DNA of 64,000 bases from an uncultured Verrucomicrobiota bacterium (GTDB lineage Bacteria; Verrucomicrobiota; Verrucomicrobiia; Limisphaerales; UBA9464). The stretch spans positions 1-64,000 of the forward strand of contig CAIVQH010000026.1 in NCBI GenBank assembly GCA_903907995.1, written 5' to 3'. The notes beneath the pieces were generated by a model. That model worked only from the letters and a program-made list of their open reading frames with translations, was not told the DNA's origin and did no database searches. Numbering within the stretch: the first letter of the stretch is position 1; each line of letters starts with the position of its first letter. Below are positions 51,408-59,897 of this stretch, in pieces. Both the position numbers and the translations under genes were made by a program.

Positions 51408-52145
51408 TCAAGCAATGACCAGTTTGGGAGGCGTTAAAAATTCTCTCCAGCGCGAGGGGTCGTCTTTGATCCTACCCAGAGCGACTTTGACCTGAGCATC
51501 CGCAAAAACATCATCCGTCAGACGTTCGCCCGTAGCATTGTCCTCCACCGCCGCCGAAAGTCTTGCGGCCCACATTGCATCCGACAGTTGCCCGCCATTC
51601 AAAAGGCTCGCGACCGCTGAAGCGAAGTCGTCTGTTCCATACAGCTCCTTCGGCTTTTTGACCGTCGTGAGCAGCGATGGGTGCCAAGTCGCGGGATCGC
51701 TAGAACCATAGGCATGCCTGCCGAGCAGACGGCGGATATTCCGAGTCTTCTCATCAGAAGCATGCATCCAGTAAAGCCCGCCTCCGGAAATCGCCAGCAG
51801 CAGCAAACCCGCCGCCGAGAAGGCCCACCAATGCAAATCAGAATCGAGAAACCCGACAAACGTGACAATGCCACCCACTAGGAAACCAGCCAGCAGCCAT
51901 CTTCTGATCATGGCTCTGAACACCACGACCGCTGTCCACTTCAGCGGAACTCGCCGATAATTCCGGCCGTCCCAATCAAAAGTGTGGATGACCCGATACG
52001 GGATTATCGGCAGAAACAGGAGTACGAGGCATTCTAGCGCGTCATAGTCATGCGTTAGTGAGGAATACCATTTCCCCTTCTCCCACGCGACGGATCCGCG
52101 TGACGGGCAAACTGAGGTTCCACATCCGTTTAATGTAAAAGGCAT
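51408..52145 (-). CDS. Membrane protein of unknown function
   Basis: Protein of 245 residues. It starts PFTLNGCGTSVCPSRG with two cysteines. Hydrophobic stretches are ALECLVLLFLPIIPYRVI, FLVGGIVTFVGFL and WWAFSAAGLLLLAISGG. A soluble C-terminal half includes RRLLGRHAYGSSDPATW and DDVFADAQVKVALGRIKDDPSRWREFL. I recognise no family. It is transcribed towards manC (stop to manC start 137 bp). The region 52146-52175 separates it from trpA. Confidence 0.6.
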   Translation of the reverse strand: MPFTLNGCGTSVCPSRGSVAWEKGKWYSSLTHDYDALECLVLLFLPIIPYRVIHTFDWDGRNYRRVPLKWTAVVVFRAMIRRWLLAGFLVGGIVTFVGFLDSDLHWWAFSAAGLLLLAISGGGLYWMHASDEKTRNIRRLLGRHAYGSSDPATWHPSLLTTVKKPKELYGTDDFASAVASLLNGGQLSDAMWAARLSAAVEDNATGERLTDDVFADAQVKVALGRIKDDPSRWREFLTPPKLVIA

Positions 52146-52175
52146 GAGGTATTTAATGATCTAATCATAAATGAC

Positions 52176-52976
52176 TCAACTCGTTTTTATCGCGTCAGAC
52201 AAGGATTTCACAAATCCGCTCACCTGCGGAACCAGCTCCGGCGACTTGCCGAACTCGGCGATGCGGTTCACCACGGCGCTGCCGACCACGATGGCCTCGG
52301 CGTGCTGGGCGACCTGGCAAGCCTGTTCCGGGTTGGAAATGCCGAACCCGACCGCAATGGGAAGCGGGCTGTGGGCACGAATCTTCGCCGTCATCTCGCC
52401 AATGGTGTCGCTGACCTTGGACTGCATCCCGGTCACGCCTTCGCGGCTGACGTAATAAATAAAACCCCGGGCACGCGGCGCGATCAGGGCGATGCGCTCA
52501 TCAGGAGTGGTCGGCGCGATCAAGTACACCGGACATAGCCCCGCCTGCACCATCAGGGCCTCGTAGTTGTCGGATTCCTCGGGGGGCAGATCCAGGACCA
52601 ACAGGCCATCCACGCCCGCCTCGGCGGCGCTGCGGATGAACTGCGCCACACCGACGCGGTGCAGCAGGTTGTAATAGATATACAGCACGACCGGCACCTG
52701 CGACTCGCGCCGGATCGCCGCCACGGTCGCCAGCACCTTCGGCGGCGTCGTGCCGCTCTCCAGGCCGCGCTGGGCGGCCAGCTGGTTCACGATGCCATCC
52801 GCCAGCGGGTCGCTGAACGGGACGCCCAGCTCGAGCACGTCCACGCCAGCCTTGTCAAAGGCCAGCGCGAGCTGGCGGGTGGCTTCCAGATTCGGGTCGC
52901 CCGCGCCGATGTAGATGACGAGGCCCTTCTGGCCACGGGCGCGCAGGTCGGCGAAGCGTTGGACGATTCGGTTCAC
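52176..52976 (-). CDS. trpA: Tryptophan synthase alpha subunit
   Basis: Cleaves indole-3-glycerol phosphate and passes indole to TrpB; 266 residues, standard. It has YIGAGDPNLEATRQLALAF, the catalytic Glu and Asp in LELGVPFSDPLADGIVNQ, and VVLYIYYNLLHRVGVAQF. VDGLLVLDLPPEESDNYEAL, IYYVSREGVTGMQ and the phosphate site VGFGISNPEQA follow. No trpB is adjacent on this strand. It is divergent from the cyclohydrolase-like gene. Confidence 0.95.
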   Translation of the reverse strand: MNRIVQRFADLRARGQKGLVIYIGAGDPNLEATRQLALAFDKAGVDVLELGVPFSDPLADGIVNQLAAQRGLESGTTPPKVLATVAAIRRESQVPVVLYIYYNLLHRVGVAQFIRSAAEAGVDGLLVLDLPPEESDNYEALMVQAGLCPVYLIAPTTPDERIALIAPRARGFIYYVSREGVTGMQSKVSDTIGEMTAKIRAHSPLPIAVGFGISNPEQACQVAQHAEAIVVGSAVVNRIAEFGKSPELVPQVSGFVKSLSDAIKTS

Positions 52977-53092
52977 GGACGCGGAGGTTGCGGTTGCCGG
53001 TGCGTGCGAGGCAAGCCGCAGCTGCGGCGCCTGACCGCCCGGCGCGCGGTCGCGCTTGCGCTTCCCCCTGTCTGGGGCGACATACTTCCCGC

Positions 53093-54688
53093 ATGGTCGC
53101 CCCTGCGATTAAACCCAAACCGGCGCGCCGACCCAAAGCCGCGCCCAAAGCCAACGCAACCCTGGCCGAACTCCTGGCCCAACTCGGGGATGCCTCGGTG
53201 AAGCCCGAGTCCAAGTCCGCGTTGACCGAGCGCGCCGTTCATGGAACCACGCTTTTCGTGGCCTCCTGCTCGGTCGAAACCCGCTTCGGCGTGTTTCAGG
53301 CACACGTGTTTCAGGACCTGATCCACAAGGGCTACATCATCGCGCTGGCCCATGGGAATCTCCACGCCAAGACCCTTTACACCCGCATCCATTCGTCCTG
53401 TGTCACCAGTGAAACGCTGCGCGGTTGCGACTGCGACTGCGTGCAACAGCTCGAAGGCGCGTTGGAGGTCATCTCCAAACGCCATCACGGGATTCTCTTC
53501 TACCTGATGCAGGAAGGCCGTGGCGTTGGCTACGTGGCGAAGGCGCGCGATCGCATGCTCGTCCAGGCCAGCGGGGACCGCATCTCCACCTTCCAGGCTT
53601 ATGCCGCCATGGGCCTGAAGAAGGACTACCGCAATTACGAGGATGTCTCGCATATCTGTCACCTGCTCGGACTGACCAAGACCAAGTGGGTGCTGCTCAC
53701 AAACAACCCCGACAAAATCTCGGCCATGAGCGCCGCCGGCCTGAAGGTGCTGCGCGCCGAGCCGCTGGAGTTCGAGCCTTCCCCGTTCAACCTGTTCTAC
53801 CTGACCACCAAGGCGCAGAGCGGCCACATCCTGAAACGCCCCAGCGAAGCCCAGCTCAAGGCCGCCCTGCCGCCCGAACCTGTCGTGCCCTTCAAGCCTC
53901 ATGCGCTCGCCGAGGCGCAGCGGTTCGTTTACGCGGCCTGCTACTTCCTGCCGGTGAAACCGGTGGACAGCGAAATTCTGCTCAGCGAGACGCAGTTCAA
54001 GGAGCACCAGGCCGACATCGAGCGCCAGATGTCCGGACCGATGCCGCTGGTGAAGGACTGCTACCTCATCCGCGACCACCGGTTCATCGTGCAGATCGAC
54101 CGGGACCGCTTCGCGCGCTTCCGTAAGGAACGGCCCGAGGATCCGCTCGTGCCGCTGCTCACCACGCCGTACTGGTTCCGGGTTCACGTGTATTTCGACA
54201 TCGTGAGCGCCCAGGAATTTGTCGTGCTCACGTACGGCAAGCCGAAGATCTATGACCTGCCGATCCTGCGCCTGCAGAGCGAGTCGCTCTTCAACCGGCT
54301 GCCGCTGGCGAACATGGACAACCGCGACAAGTTCAAGCGCAGCCTCCGCGAGATCGTCCACTACGGTGTCGGCGCGATCTGCCTCCTCTACTTTGACGGC
54401 CGCGGTGCCGGCTTCGGCGCGCATGCCACAGACCGCATGTTGACCGAGCGCGGCGTCGCCTTTTCCAGCGACGAGGCCTACAAAAAACTGGGCGTCACGT
54501 ACGACAGTCGCGATTACGACGCCTGCTTCCAGCTGCTCCGGCACCACGTGCCCAATGCGCGCGTGCAGATGATCATGAACTCGCCCAGCAGCCTCGTGAA
54601 AAAGACCGAGTATGCCGCCGCGCTCAACAAGCACGGCCTGGAGGTCGAGAAGTGGATCTTCCTCGACGATCACACCATTGCGGACTGA
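53093..54688 (+). CDS. Tandem GTP cyclohydrolase II-like (RibA-like) protein
   Basis: Protein of 531 residues made of two RibA-like halves. The first (about 45-255) keeps the zinc cysteines in HSSCVTSETLRGCDCDC, the catalytic EGRGVGYVAKARDR and LLTNNPDKISAM. The second (about 290-525) aligns by LRLQSESLFNRLPLANMDNRD, YFDGRGAGFGAHATDRML and DSRDYDACFQLL. It has no cysteines at the zinc positions, and the EGRG glutamate is Asp. So one half may be catalytic and the other regulatory or repurposed. It could make the riboflavin precursor, or act in another pathway such as the RibA-like Urc1 step of uracil catabolism. ATG 53093 is used. Confidence 0.75.
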   Translation: MVAPAIKPKPARRPKAAPKANATLAELLAQLGDASVKPESKSALTERAVHGTTLFVASCSVETRFGVFQAHVFQDLIHKGYIIALAHGNLHAKTLYTRIHSSCVTSETLRGCDCDCVQQLEGALEVISKRHHGILFYLMQEGRGVGYVAKARDRMLVQASGDRISTFQAYAAMGLKKDYRNYEDVSHICHLLGLTKTKWVLLTNNPDKISAMSAAGLKVLRAEPLEFEPSPFNLFYLTTKAQSGHILKRPSEAQLKAALPPEPVVPFKPHALAEAQRFVYAACYFLPVKPVDSEILLSETQFKEHQADIERQMSGPMPLVKDCYLIRDHRFIVQIDRDRFARFRKERPEDPLVPLLTTPYWFRVHVYFDIVSAQEFVVLTYGKPKIYDLPILRLQSESLFNRLPLANMDNRDKFKRSLREIVHYGVGAICLLYFDGRGAGFGAHATDRMLTERGVAFSSDEAYKKLGVTYDSRDYDACFQLLRHHVPNARVQMIMNSPSSLVKKTEYAAALNKHGLEVEKWIFLDDHTIAD

Positions 54689-54737
54689 GGCCATCCCCCA
54701 CCCCGCCCCGTTGAACCGCCGGCAACTGCCGCCCCAC

Positions 54738-55280
54738 ATGGAAGCCATTTACGGCCCGGACGAAATCCGCACCCAGGTGGCAAGTGTCGCCGCCCGGCTC
54801 AATCCGTGGGCGGCCGAGGTCCGCAAGCGGTCGGGACAGCACCTGCTGGCGGTCTGCATCCTGCGCGGCGGCGTCTTCTTCTTTTCCGACCTCCTGCAGG
54901 CCATGCACGAGTCGGTGGAGCCGGCGTTCTGCCGCTGCCATGCCTATCGCAAGGGCGTCAACGGCGACGCTGCGGCGGAGCTGCAGATTGATTTTCCGGT
55001 CGCAGTCGCCGGACGGGCCGTGCTGCTCGTGGACAACATCTGTGATTCCGGCCGCACGCTCGCCGAAGTGGTGCGCCTCTGCCACGAGCGCGGGGCCGCC
55101 GAGGTTCGCACCGCCGTGCTGATCCACCGCCTGCGGGCGGACAGCCGGCTGACGCCCGACCACATAGCTTTCACCTACCCCGGGACTGAATGGTTCGCGG
55201 GTTATGGATTGCGTGACGGCGACGCCGCGATGAACTTTCTCACGGTGTTCCGGGTGGTCCGGAATGCGGTTGTGACGTGA
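54738..55280 (+). CDS. Phosphoribosyltransferase (hypoxanthine-type)
   Basis: Purine or related base phosphoribosyltransferase of 180 residues. The type I fold has LLAVCILRGGVFFFSDLL (active-site loop region) and the PRPP motif VLLVDNICDSGRTLAEV. The C-terminus is typical of HPRT-like enzymes: HIAFTYPGTEWFAGYGLRDGD. Base specificity cannot be set. ATG 54738 is used; it lies 49 bp after the cyclohydrolase-like gene, and its TGA overlaps the next GTG start, so they form one operon. Confidence 0.85.
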   Translation: MEAIYGPDEIRTQVASVAARLNPWAAEVRKRSGQHLLAVCILRGGVFFFSDLLQAMHESVEPAFCRCHAYRKGVNGDAAAELQIDFPVAVAGRAVLLVDNICDSGRTLAEVVRLCHERGAAEVRTAVLIHRLRADSRLTPDHIAFTYPGTEWFAGYGLRDGDAAMNFLTVFRVVRNAVVT

Positions 55281-56329
55281 ATCCCTCATCTGATCCCCTC
55301 GGGCACGCCCTGCTCGCCCAGCGCCTGGCCTCCATCCCGGGACATCTGGAAGCGATGATGCGGAATCCGCCGCGCCGCGCCGGCCTGCCCGTTCCGCGCC
55401 GCGTGGTCGCGACCGGCATTGGCAGCTCCGAGGCGCACGCGCGTTATCTGGTGTGGCTGCTGAACAGCTTCGGCGACATCCCCGCGGAATTCGCGCCGCT
55501 CGCCAGCTTCATCCACTGGCCCGGCCCGGAAGCCCGCGACTGCACGCTCGTCATTTTCAGCCAGGGTCTGTCGCAGAACACGCGGCTGGTCCTCAACCAG
55601 CGGTCGCATTTCGCACACACGGTGCTCTTCACGGCCTCTACCGAGGCCGGGCTGCGCGCCGCCGGCAAGGCGGACCGGGCGGAACTGTTCGTCCAGCTGC
55701 GTGACAGCGGCGTAGAGTTTGTTCCCTTCCAGATGGAGGACGAATACACGATCCTCATCCGCACCGTCGGCCCGGCCTGCGGTTTTCTCGCCGCCCGCCA
55801 GTGGGCGCAAACCCTGCCCGGCAGCCGACTGCCACAACTGCACCCGCAGGACGTCCTCGCCGGTTACGCCAGCGCCGAAGCCGCTGCGCCGGTCGGGGCG
55901 TTCACCGCCCGTCAGGCCGAGCTGCGAAACGGCTTCCTGCTGCTGGTGCCGCCGTCGCTCCTGCAGACCGGCCAAAACCTTGTGTGCAAGTTCGTCGAGG
56001 GGGTTTACTGGCCCGCGCCGCAGGTGACGGACCTGATCTCGTTTGCGCACGGGCCGTTCCAACAACTGGCCGCCAGGCCGCGTCTGGTGGTCATCCTGCA
56101 TACCGCCACGCCGCCGGAAACCGACCTGGCCGAGCGCGCCCGCACCATGTGCGTCGCGCTGAAGATCGAGCCCATCGTCATCGCGCTCGCCGGCTCGCGG
56201 ACGCTGGTGCCCCTGGAAGCCGAGGCGCTGTTCAATCCGGTCATTCTCCGCCTGGTGCAGCAGCTCGGCATCGACCAGCTGAACTGGCCCGGCAAGGGTC
56301 TCGACGGACCGCTGTATGCCTATCCCTGA
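55277..56329 (+). CDS. SIS-like sugar isomerase-fold protein
   Basis: Protein of 350 residues. RRVVATGIGSSEAHARYLVWLL and CTLVIFSQGLSQNTRLVLNQ resemble the phosphate-binding loops of a SIS domain. A second half has QTGQNLVCKFVEGVYWPAPQ, then DLISFAHGPFQQL and ending NWPGKGLDGPLY. Together this fits a double-SIS protein of the glucosamine-phosphate isomerase type. The substrate is unknown. GTG 55277 overlaps the previous stop, and the end overlaps the next gene by 14 bp. Confidence 0.65.
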   Translation: MNPSSDPLGHALLAQRLASIPGHLEAMMRNPPRRAGLPVPRRVVATGIGSSEAHARYLVWLLNSFGDIPAEFAPLASFIHWPGPEARDCTLVIFSQGLSQNTRLVLNQRSHFAHTVLFTASTEAGLRAAGKADRAELFVQLRDSGVEFVPFQMEDEYTILIRTVGPACGFLAARQWAQTLPGSRLPQLHPQDVLAGYASAEAAAPVGAFTARQAELRNGFLLLVPPSLLQTGQNLVCKFVEGVYWPAPQVTDLISFAHGPFQQLAARPRLVVILHTATPPETDLAERARTMCVALKIEPIVIALAGSRTLVPLEAEALFNPVILRLVQQLGIDQLNWPGKGLDGPLYAYP

Positions 56330-56732
56330 TCGTCGCCACCTGCGTTCCGCGCCGCTGTTGGCGGTCACGCTGTTCCTCGCCGGCTGTGCCACCCCGAATC
56401 CGCCGTCCCCGGCTGAGCGCCCGGCGGTCGCCACCGCGTGGGTGCGCACGGAACTGTACTTCGGGGCGGTTGCACCGGAACTATGGAGCCGGTTTCTCGC
56501 GGAAGCTGTGACGCCGCGTTTCCCTGCGGGCCTCACGGTTCTGGACGCGCAGGGCCAATGGCGCGGACGCGACGGGCAGATTCACCAGGTGCCCACGCGC
56601 ATCCTGGTCATCCTGCATCCCGGCAGCGGGGAAACGAATGCGGCGCTCGAGGCCATCCGGCGGGAATTCATCACCCGCTTCCGTCATGAGTCGGTGATGC
56701 GAACGGACACGGCGGCGGCGGTTTCCTTCTGA
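56316..56732 (+). CDS. DUF3574 lipoprotein
   Basis: Protein of 138 residues. The signal peptide ends in a lipobox (TLFLAGCATP). The mature domain has WVRTELYFGAVAPELWSRFL, TPRFPAGLTVLDAQGQW and TRILVILHPG, all typical of DUF3574. The function is unknown. It is the last gene of the operon that begins with the cyclohydrolase-like gene, by overlap with the SIS-like gene. Confidence 0.85.
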   Translation: MPIPDRRHLRSAPLLAVTLFLAGCATPNPPSPAERPAVATAWVRTELYFGAVAPELWSRFLAEAVTPRFPAGLTVLDAQGQWRGRDGQIHQVPTRILVILHPGSGETNAALEAIRREFITRFRHESVMRTDTAAAVSF

Positions 56733-56741
56733 GCCCCCGGT

Positions 56742-57992
56742 TCAGCTGCGGGTCCGGATCCACTCCATGGCTTTCCCGGCCAGCCGGTCGAAAGCGGTCA
56801 CGCAAAGCTCCAGGTGCTCCTCCCGGGTGTCCTCGATCTTGTTGTGGCTGATGCCGTGTAGGCTTTGCACAAACATCATCACCGTGGGCACGCCCGCCGC
56901 CGCAACCTCGGCGGCATCGTGCAGCGGCCCGCTAGGCAGCCGGTGAACCGTGCCGCAGGTCTCGCGGATGGCCTCGTCGCAGAGCGCGATGAGTTCGTCA
57001 TTGAAAGGACGCGGCGCAATCTGCCAAAGCCGCTCCCACGAGACGCGCACGTTGCCTTCCTGGGCGAAGCGTTCGCTCGCCTCCTTCGCCTCCTGCAGCA
57101 TCGTCGCCAACCGGCCGGCATCGAGATGCCGCTGGTCGAGGGTGATCCGGCATTCCTCCACGACACTGGTCACGATGCCGGGCTGGGTGGTGCAGGAACC
57201 AATGGTGCAAACACCGCCGCCGCTATGTTCGGCGATGTGGTAAATTTCCGGGCTCATCTTCGCGGCCGCCAGGAAGGCATCGTGACGCCGGTTCATCGGC
57301 GTGCTGCCGGAGTGCGCCGCCTGGCCGTGAAAAGTGATCGCATGCCGCTCGACGCCGAACGTGCCCAGCACCGCCCCGAGCGGCAGATCCAGGTCCAGCA
57401 GCACCGGCCCCTGCTCAATATGAAGCTCCAGATAGGCGGCGGCAGTTTTCAACTCAACGCCGCTGTCCTTCACCCGCTCAAAGTCCACGCCCACCACCTT
57501 CAAGGCCTCAGGCAGGCTGATGCCCTGCTTGTCCCTGAGGCCGCGGGCCTCGTTCATGTCGAGGTTGCCCGAGCATGCAGAGGAGCCGAACAGGCTCTTC
57601 CCAAAACGCGCCCCCTCCTCATCCGCCCAGTCCACCAGGCGCACCGTCACCGGGGGCTTGCCATCATACTGCGCGCTGAGGCGACGGAGAATTTCCAGGC
57701 CCGCCAGCACGTTGAGGCAGCCGTCGAGCCAGCCACCGTTGGGAACGGAATCCAGGTGGCCACCGATCAGCAGCGCCGCCTCCGCTTCGCCGCGCAGCGT
57801 CGCCCAGAGATTCCCTGCCGCGTCGGTATGGACCTCCACCGGCAGCGCCGCGAGCTTCTCGCGCAGCCAGGCGCGCGCGGCCAGCCAGGCCGGCGTGAAG
57901 GCCACACGCTGCGCCCCGTTTTCATCGGCGGTCAGGGCACGCAGCTCTTTCAGTTCGGTAACCGTGCGCTTCGGATCGGGCAGTGGGCTCAT
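56742..57992 (-). CDS. N-carbamoyl amino acid hydrolase / beta-ureidopropionase (M20)
   Basis: Zinc-dependent hydrolase of 416 residues that removes carbamoyl from N-carbamoyl-beta-alanine or related compounds, giving amino acid, CO2 and ammonia. Metal ligands lie in LLIGGHLDSVPNGGWLDGCL, WADEEGARFGKSLFGS and LELHIEQGPVL. The dimerisation-domain motif is GQAAHSGSTPMNRRHDA. It fits the hydantoinase/carbamoylase family. The gene is divergent from PreA and completes the pyrimidine/hydantoin degradation set in the same cluster. Allantoate amidohydrolase is an alternative. Confidence 0.88.
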   Translation of the reverse strand: MSPLPDPKRTVTELKELRALTADENGAQRVAFTPAWLAARAWLREKLAALPVEVHTDAAGNLWATLRGEAEAALLIGGHLDSVPNGGWLDGCLNVLAGLEILRRLSAQYDGKPPVTVRLVDWADEEGARFGKSLFGSSACSGNLDMNEARGLRDKQGISLPEALKVVGVDFERVKDSGVELKTAAAYLELHIEQGPVLLDLDLPLGAVLGTFGVERHAITFHGQAAHSGSTPMNRRHDAFLAAAKMSPEIYHIAEHSGGGVCTIGSCTTQPGIVTSVVEECRITLDQRHLDAGRLATMLQEAKEASERFAQEGNVRVSWERLWQIAPRPFNDELIALCDEAIRETCGTVHRLPSGPLHDAAEVAAAGVPTVMMFVQSLHGISHNKIEDTREEHLELCVTAFDRLAGKAMEWIRTRS

Positions 57993-58137
57993 GGCGGTGC
58001 GGCGGACGCGGTACGCGGGACGGAAAATCCGGCCGTGGTGGCAGGTGACATTTTCGCAACTGCGACTTGGAACTTAAGGACCCCGCCCACTAGGTTTCAA
58101 CTGTCGGCACGCACAATACCAGCCGGGACTTTTACTC

Positions 58138-59262
58138 ATGCCTACGCTCGCGACCACCGTTGACGGCCTGAAGCTTCCGAATCCTTTCATCATCGCCTCG
58201 GGACCTCCGGGGACGAACCTCAACGTCATCACCCGCGCCTTCCGGGAGGGCTGGGGCGCGGTCATCGCCAAGACCGTGAGCCTCGACGCCTCCAAGGTCG
58301 TCAACGTCTCCCCGCGCTACGCCAAGCTCCACGCCGCCAGCGGCGAGGTGATCGGCTGGGAAAACATCGAGCTCATCAGCGACCGGCCCTTTGCCCACTG
58401 GCTCGACGAGTTCCGGCGCTGCAAGGACGAGTTCCCCGACCGCGTGCTCATCGCCTCCGTCATGGAGGAGTACCGCCACGACGCCTGGGTCGAGATCATC
58501 CAGCGCTGCGAAGAGGCCGGCGTGGACGGCTTCGAGCTGAACTTCTCCTGCCCGCACGGCCTGCCCGAGCGCAAGATGGGTTCGGCCATGGGCGAGGACC
58601 CCGAGATCCTAGAGGAAGTCTGCGGCTGGGTGAAGACCGCCACCCGCAAGCCGGTATGGGCCAAGATGACCCCCAACATCACGCACATCGAGGAGCCGGG
58701 CCGCGCGGCGCTCCGTGGTGGTGCGACTGGCCTCAGCGCCATCAACACGATCCGCAGCGTCATGGGCGTGAACCTCGACACCCTGCGTCCCGAGCCCACG
58801 GTCGAGGGCTATTCCACGGCCGGCGGCTATTCGTCGAAGGCGATCCGGCCCATCGCCCTCCGCATGACCATGGAGCTGGCGACCATGCTCCGCGCCGAAT
58901 TCCCCGGTCGCACGCTCTCCGGCCTGGGCGGCATCGAGAGCGGCACCGACGCGGCGCAGTTCATCCTGCTCGGCGCGGACACCGTGCAGGTCTGCACCGG
59001 CGTGATGAAGTTCGGCTACGGCTGCGTGAAGCCGATGTGCGACGAACTGTTCGGCTTCATGGCCAAGCACCGCTTCGAGACGCTCGCGGACTTCCGCGGC
59101 AAGAGCCTCCCCTACTTCACCACCCACGCCGACCTCGTGAAGCGCCAGGCCGACCGCAAGGCCGCCCAGAAGGCCGCCGAGGCGAAGCCCGTCGTGGCCA
59201 GCGACACCGAATGGACCGGCGACGAATTTGTGAAACAGTCGGACGCGCTCTCAAAGGGGTGA
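58138..59262 (+). CDS. preA: Dihydropyrimidine dehydrogenase catalytic subunit PreA, short form
   Basis: FMN enzyme of 374 residues for NAD(P)H-dependent uracil or thymine reduction. The TIM barrel of dihydroorotate-dehydrogenase type has LPNPFIIASGPPGTNLNVIT and WGAVIAKTVSLDASKV. The catalytic Cys is in ELNFSCPHGLPERKMGSAMG. GLGGIESGTDAAQFILLGAD is the FMN phosphate site. The C-terminal 4Fe-4S ferredoxin segment found in longer PreA proteins is missing; the tail is Lys/Ala-rich instead. No PreT partner is in the window, so electron delivery is open. Confidence 0.88.
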   Translation: MPTLATTVDGLKLPNPFIIASGPPGTNLNVITRAFREGWGAVIAKTVSLDASKVVNVSPRYAKLHAASGEVIGWENIELISDRPFAHWLDEFRRCKDEFPDRVLIASVMEEYRHDAWVEIIQRCEEAGVDGFELNFSCPHGLPERKMGSAMGEDPEILEEVCGWVKTATRKPVWAKMTPNITHIEEPGRAALRGGATGLSAINTIRSVMGVNLDTLRPEPTVEGYSTAGGYSSKAIRPIALRMTMELATMLRAEFPGRTLSGLGGIESGTDAAQFILLGADTVQVCTGVMKFGYGCVKPMCDELFGFMAKHRFETLADFRGKSLPYFTTHADLVKRQADRKAAQKAAEAKPVVASDTEWTGDEFVKQSDALSKG

Positions 59263-59312
59263 GATGAAGCTCCAAAAGCCAAGCTCCAAGCTCCAGGGAA
59301 GCTCCAAGAAAC
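59261..59312. repeat. Left inverted-repeat end of the four-helix-bundle unit
   Basis: GATGAAGCTCCAAA at 59263-59276 is the exact reverse complement of 59867-59880, and the match continues imperfectly for about 45 bp. It contains AAGCTCC units spaced by 7 bp. The ATG of the enclosed gene lies inside it. Confidence 0.65.
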
Positions 59313-59773
59313 CGGGTCCTTCGGCGGTCATCGGGTTGGAAGGGGCCAAAGGGGCGGGCGTGACCTACGCCGTGGGAACCAGCGGGGCTTCGGTGTTCGA
59401 GGATGCGCCCCTGGAAGATGGGTCGCCGCGACACCCGTTTGATCTCGAGGAGCGGACTGCGCGATTTGGCGAGGCGGTGGTGCGCTTCACCAGGCGGATT
59501 CCCCGGGATCCGACCAATAACCGTCTGATTGACCAGGTCGTTGGCTGCGGCACCAGCATCGGGGCAAACTACTGCGAGGCAAACGAGGGCGTTTCCAAAA
59601 AGGACTTCCGCAACACCATTGGTCGCTGCGTCAAAGAGGCCAAGGAAACCAAATTCTTCCTGCGAATGATTGCCGCCTCCGAGCCCGGCCTGGCCGATGA
59701 AGCCCGCCCGCTGAACCGCGAAGCCAAGGAACTCCACCTCATCATGGCCGCCATCTTCCGCAAGAGCTCCTAA
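59264..59773 (+). CDS. Four-helix-bundle (S23/IVS) protein
   Basis: Protein of 169 residues. The first 60 residues are low-complexity and derive from the repeat. The conserved domain runs from about 65 to the end: RTARFGEAVVRFTRRIPRDP, LIDQVVGCGTSIGANYCEA and EAKETKFFLRMIAAS. This is the S23 pattern first seen in 23S rRNA intervening sequences and in related accessory proteins of retroelements. It probably assembles as a pentameric barrel that binds nucleic acid. It sits between preA and the dihydropyrimidinase gene and is flanked by inverted repeats. Confidence 0.8.
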   Translation: MKLQKPSSKLQGSSKKPGPSAVIGLEGAKGAGVTYAVGTSGASVFEDAPLEDGSPRHPFDLEERTARFGEAVVRFTRRIPRDPTNNRLIDQVVGCGTSIGANYCEANEGVSKKDFRNTIGRCVKEAKETKFFLRMIAASEPGLADEARPLNREAKELHLIMAAIFRKSS

Positions 59774-59829
59774 ACCCCCGCCCCCGCGATGCCAACAACC
59801 GAACAACCATCCCTCCCTCCTTTGAGGTT

Positions 59830-59881
59830 TGAAGCTTGGTCCTTCTCTGGAGCTTGGATGTTGGTATTTGGAGCTTCATCT
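59830..59881. repeat. Right inverted-repeat end of the four-helix-bundle unit
   Basis: TTTGGAGCTTCATC at 59867-59880 complements the left end; the upstream part (GGAGCTTGGATG) also matches the left arm imperfectly. It ends 17 bp before the dihydropyrimidinase start. Confidence 0.65.
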
Positions 59882-59897
59882 CCCCCCTTCTCATCCC

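Noticed and set aside
52973-54748. Minus-strand open frame of 591 codons opposite the RibA-like gene
   Set aside because: Antisense shadow; no domain pattern, while the plus strand has clear cyclohydrolase motifs.
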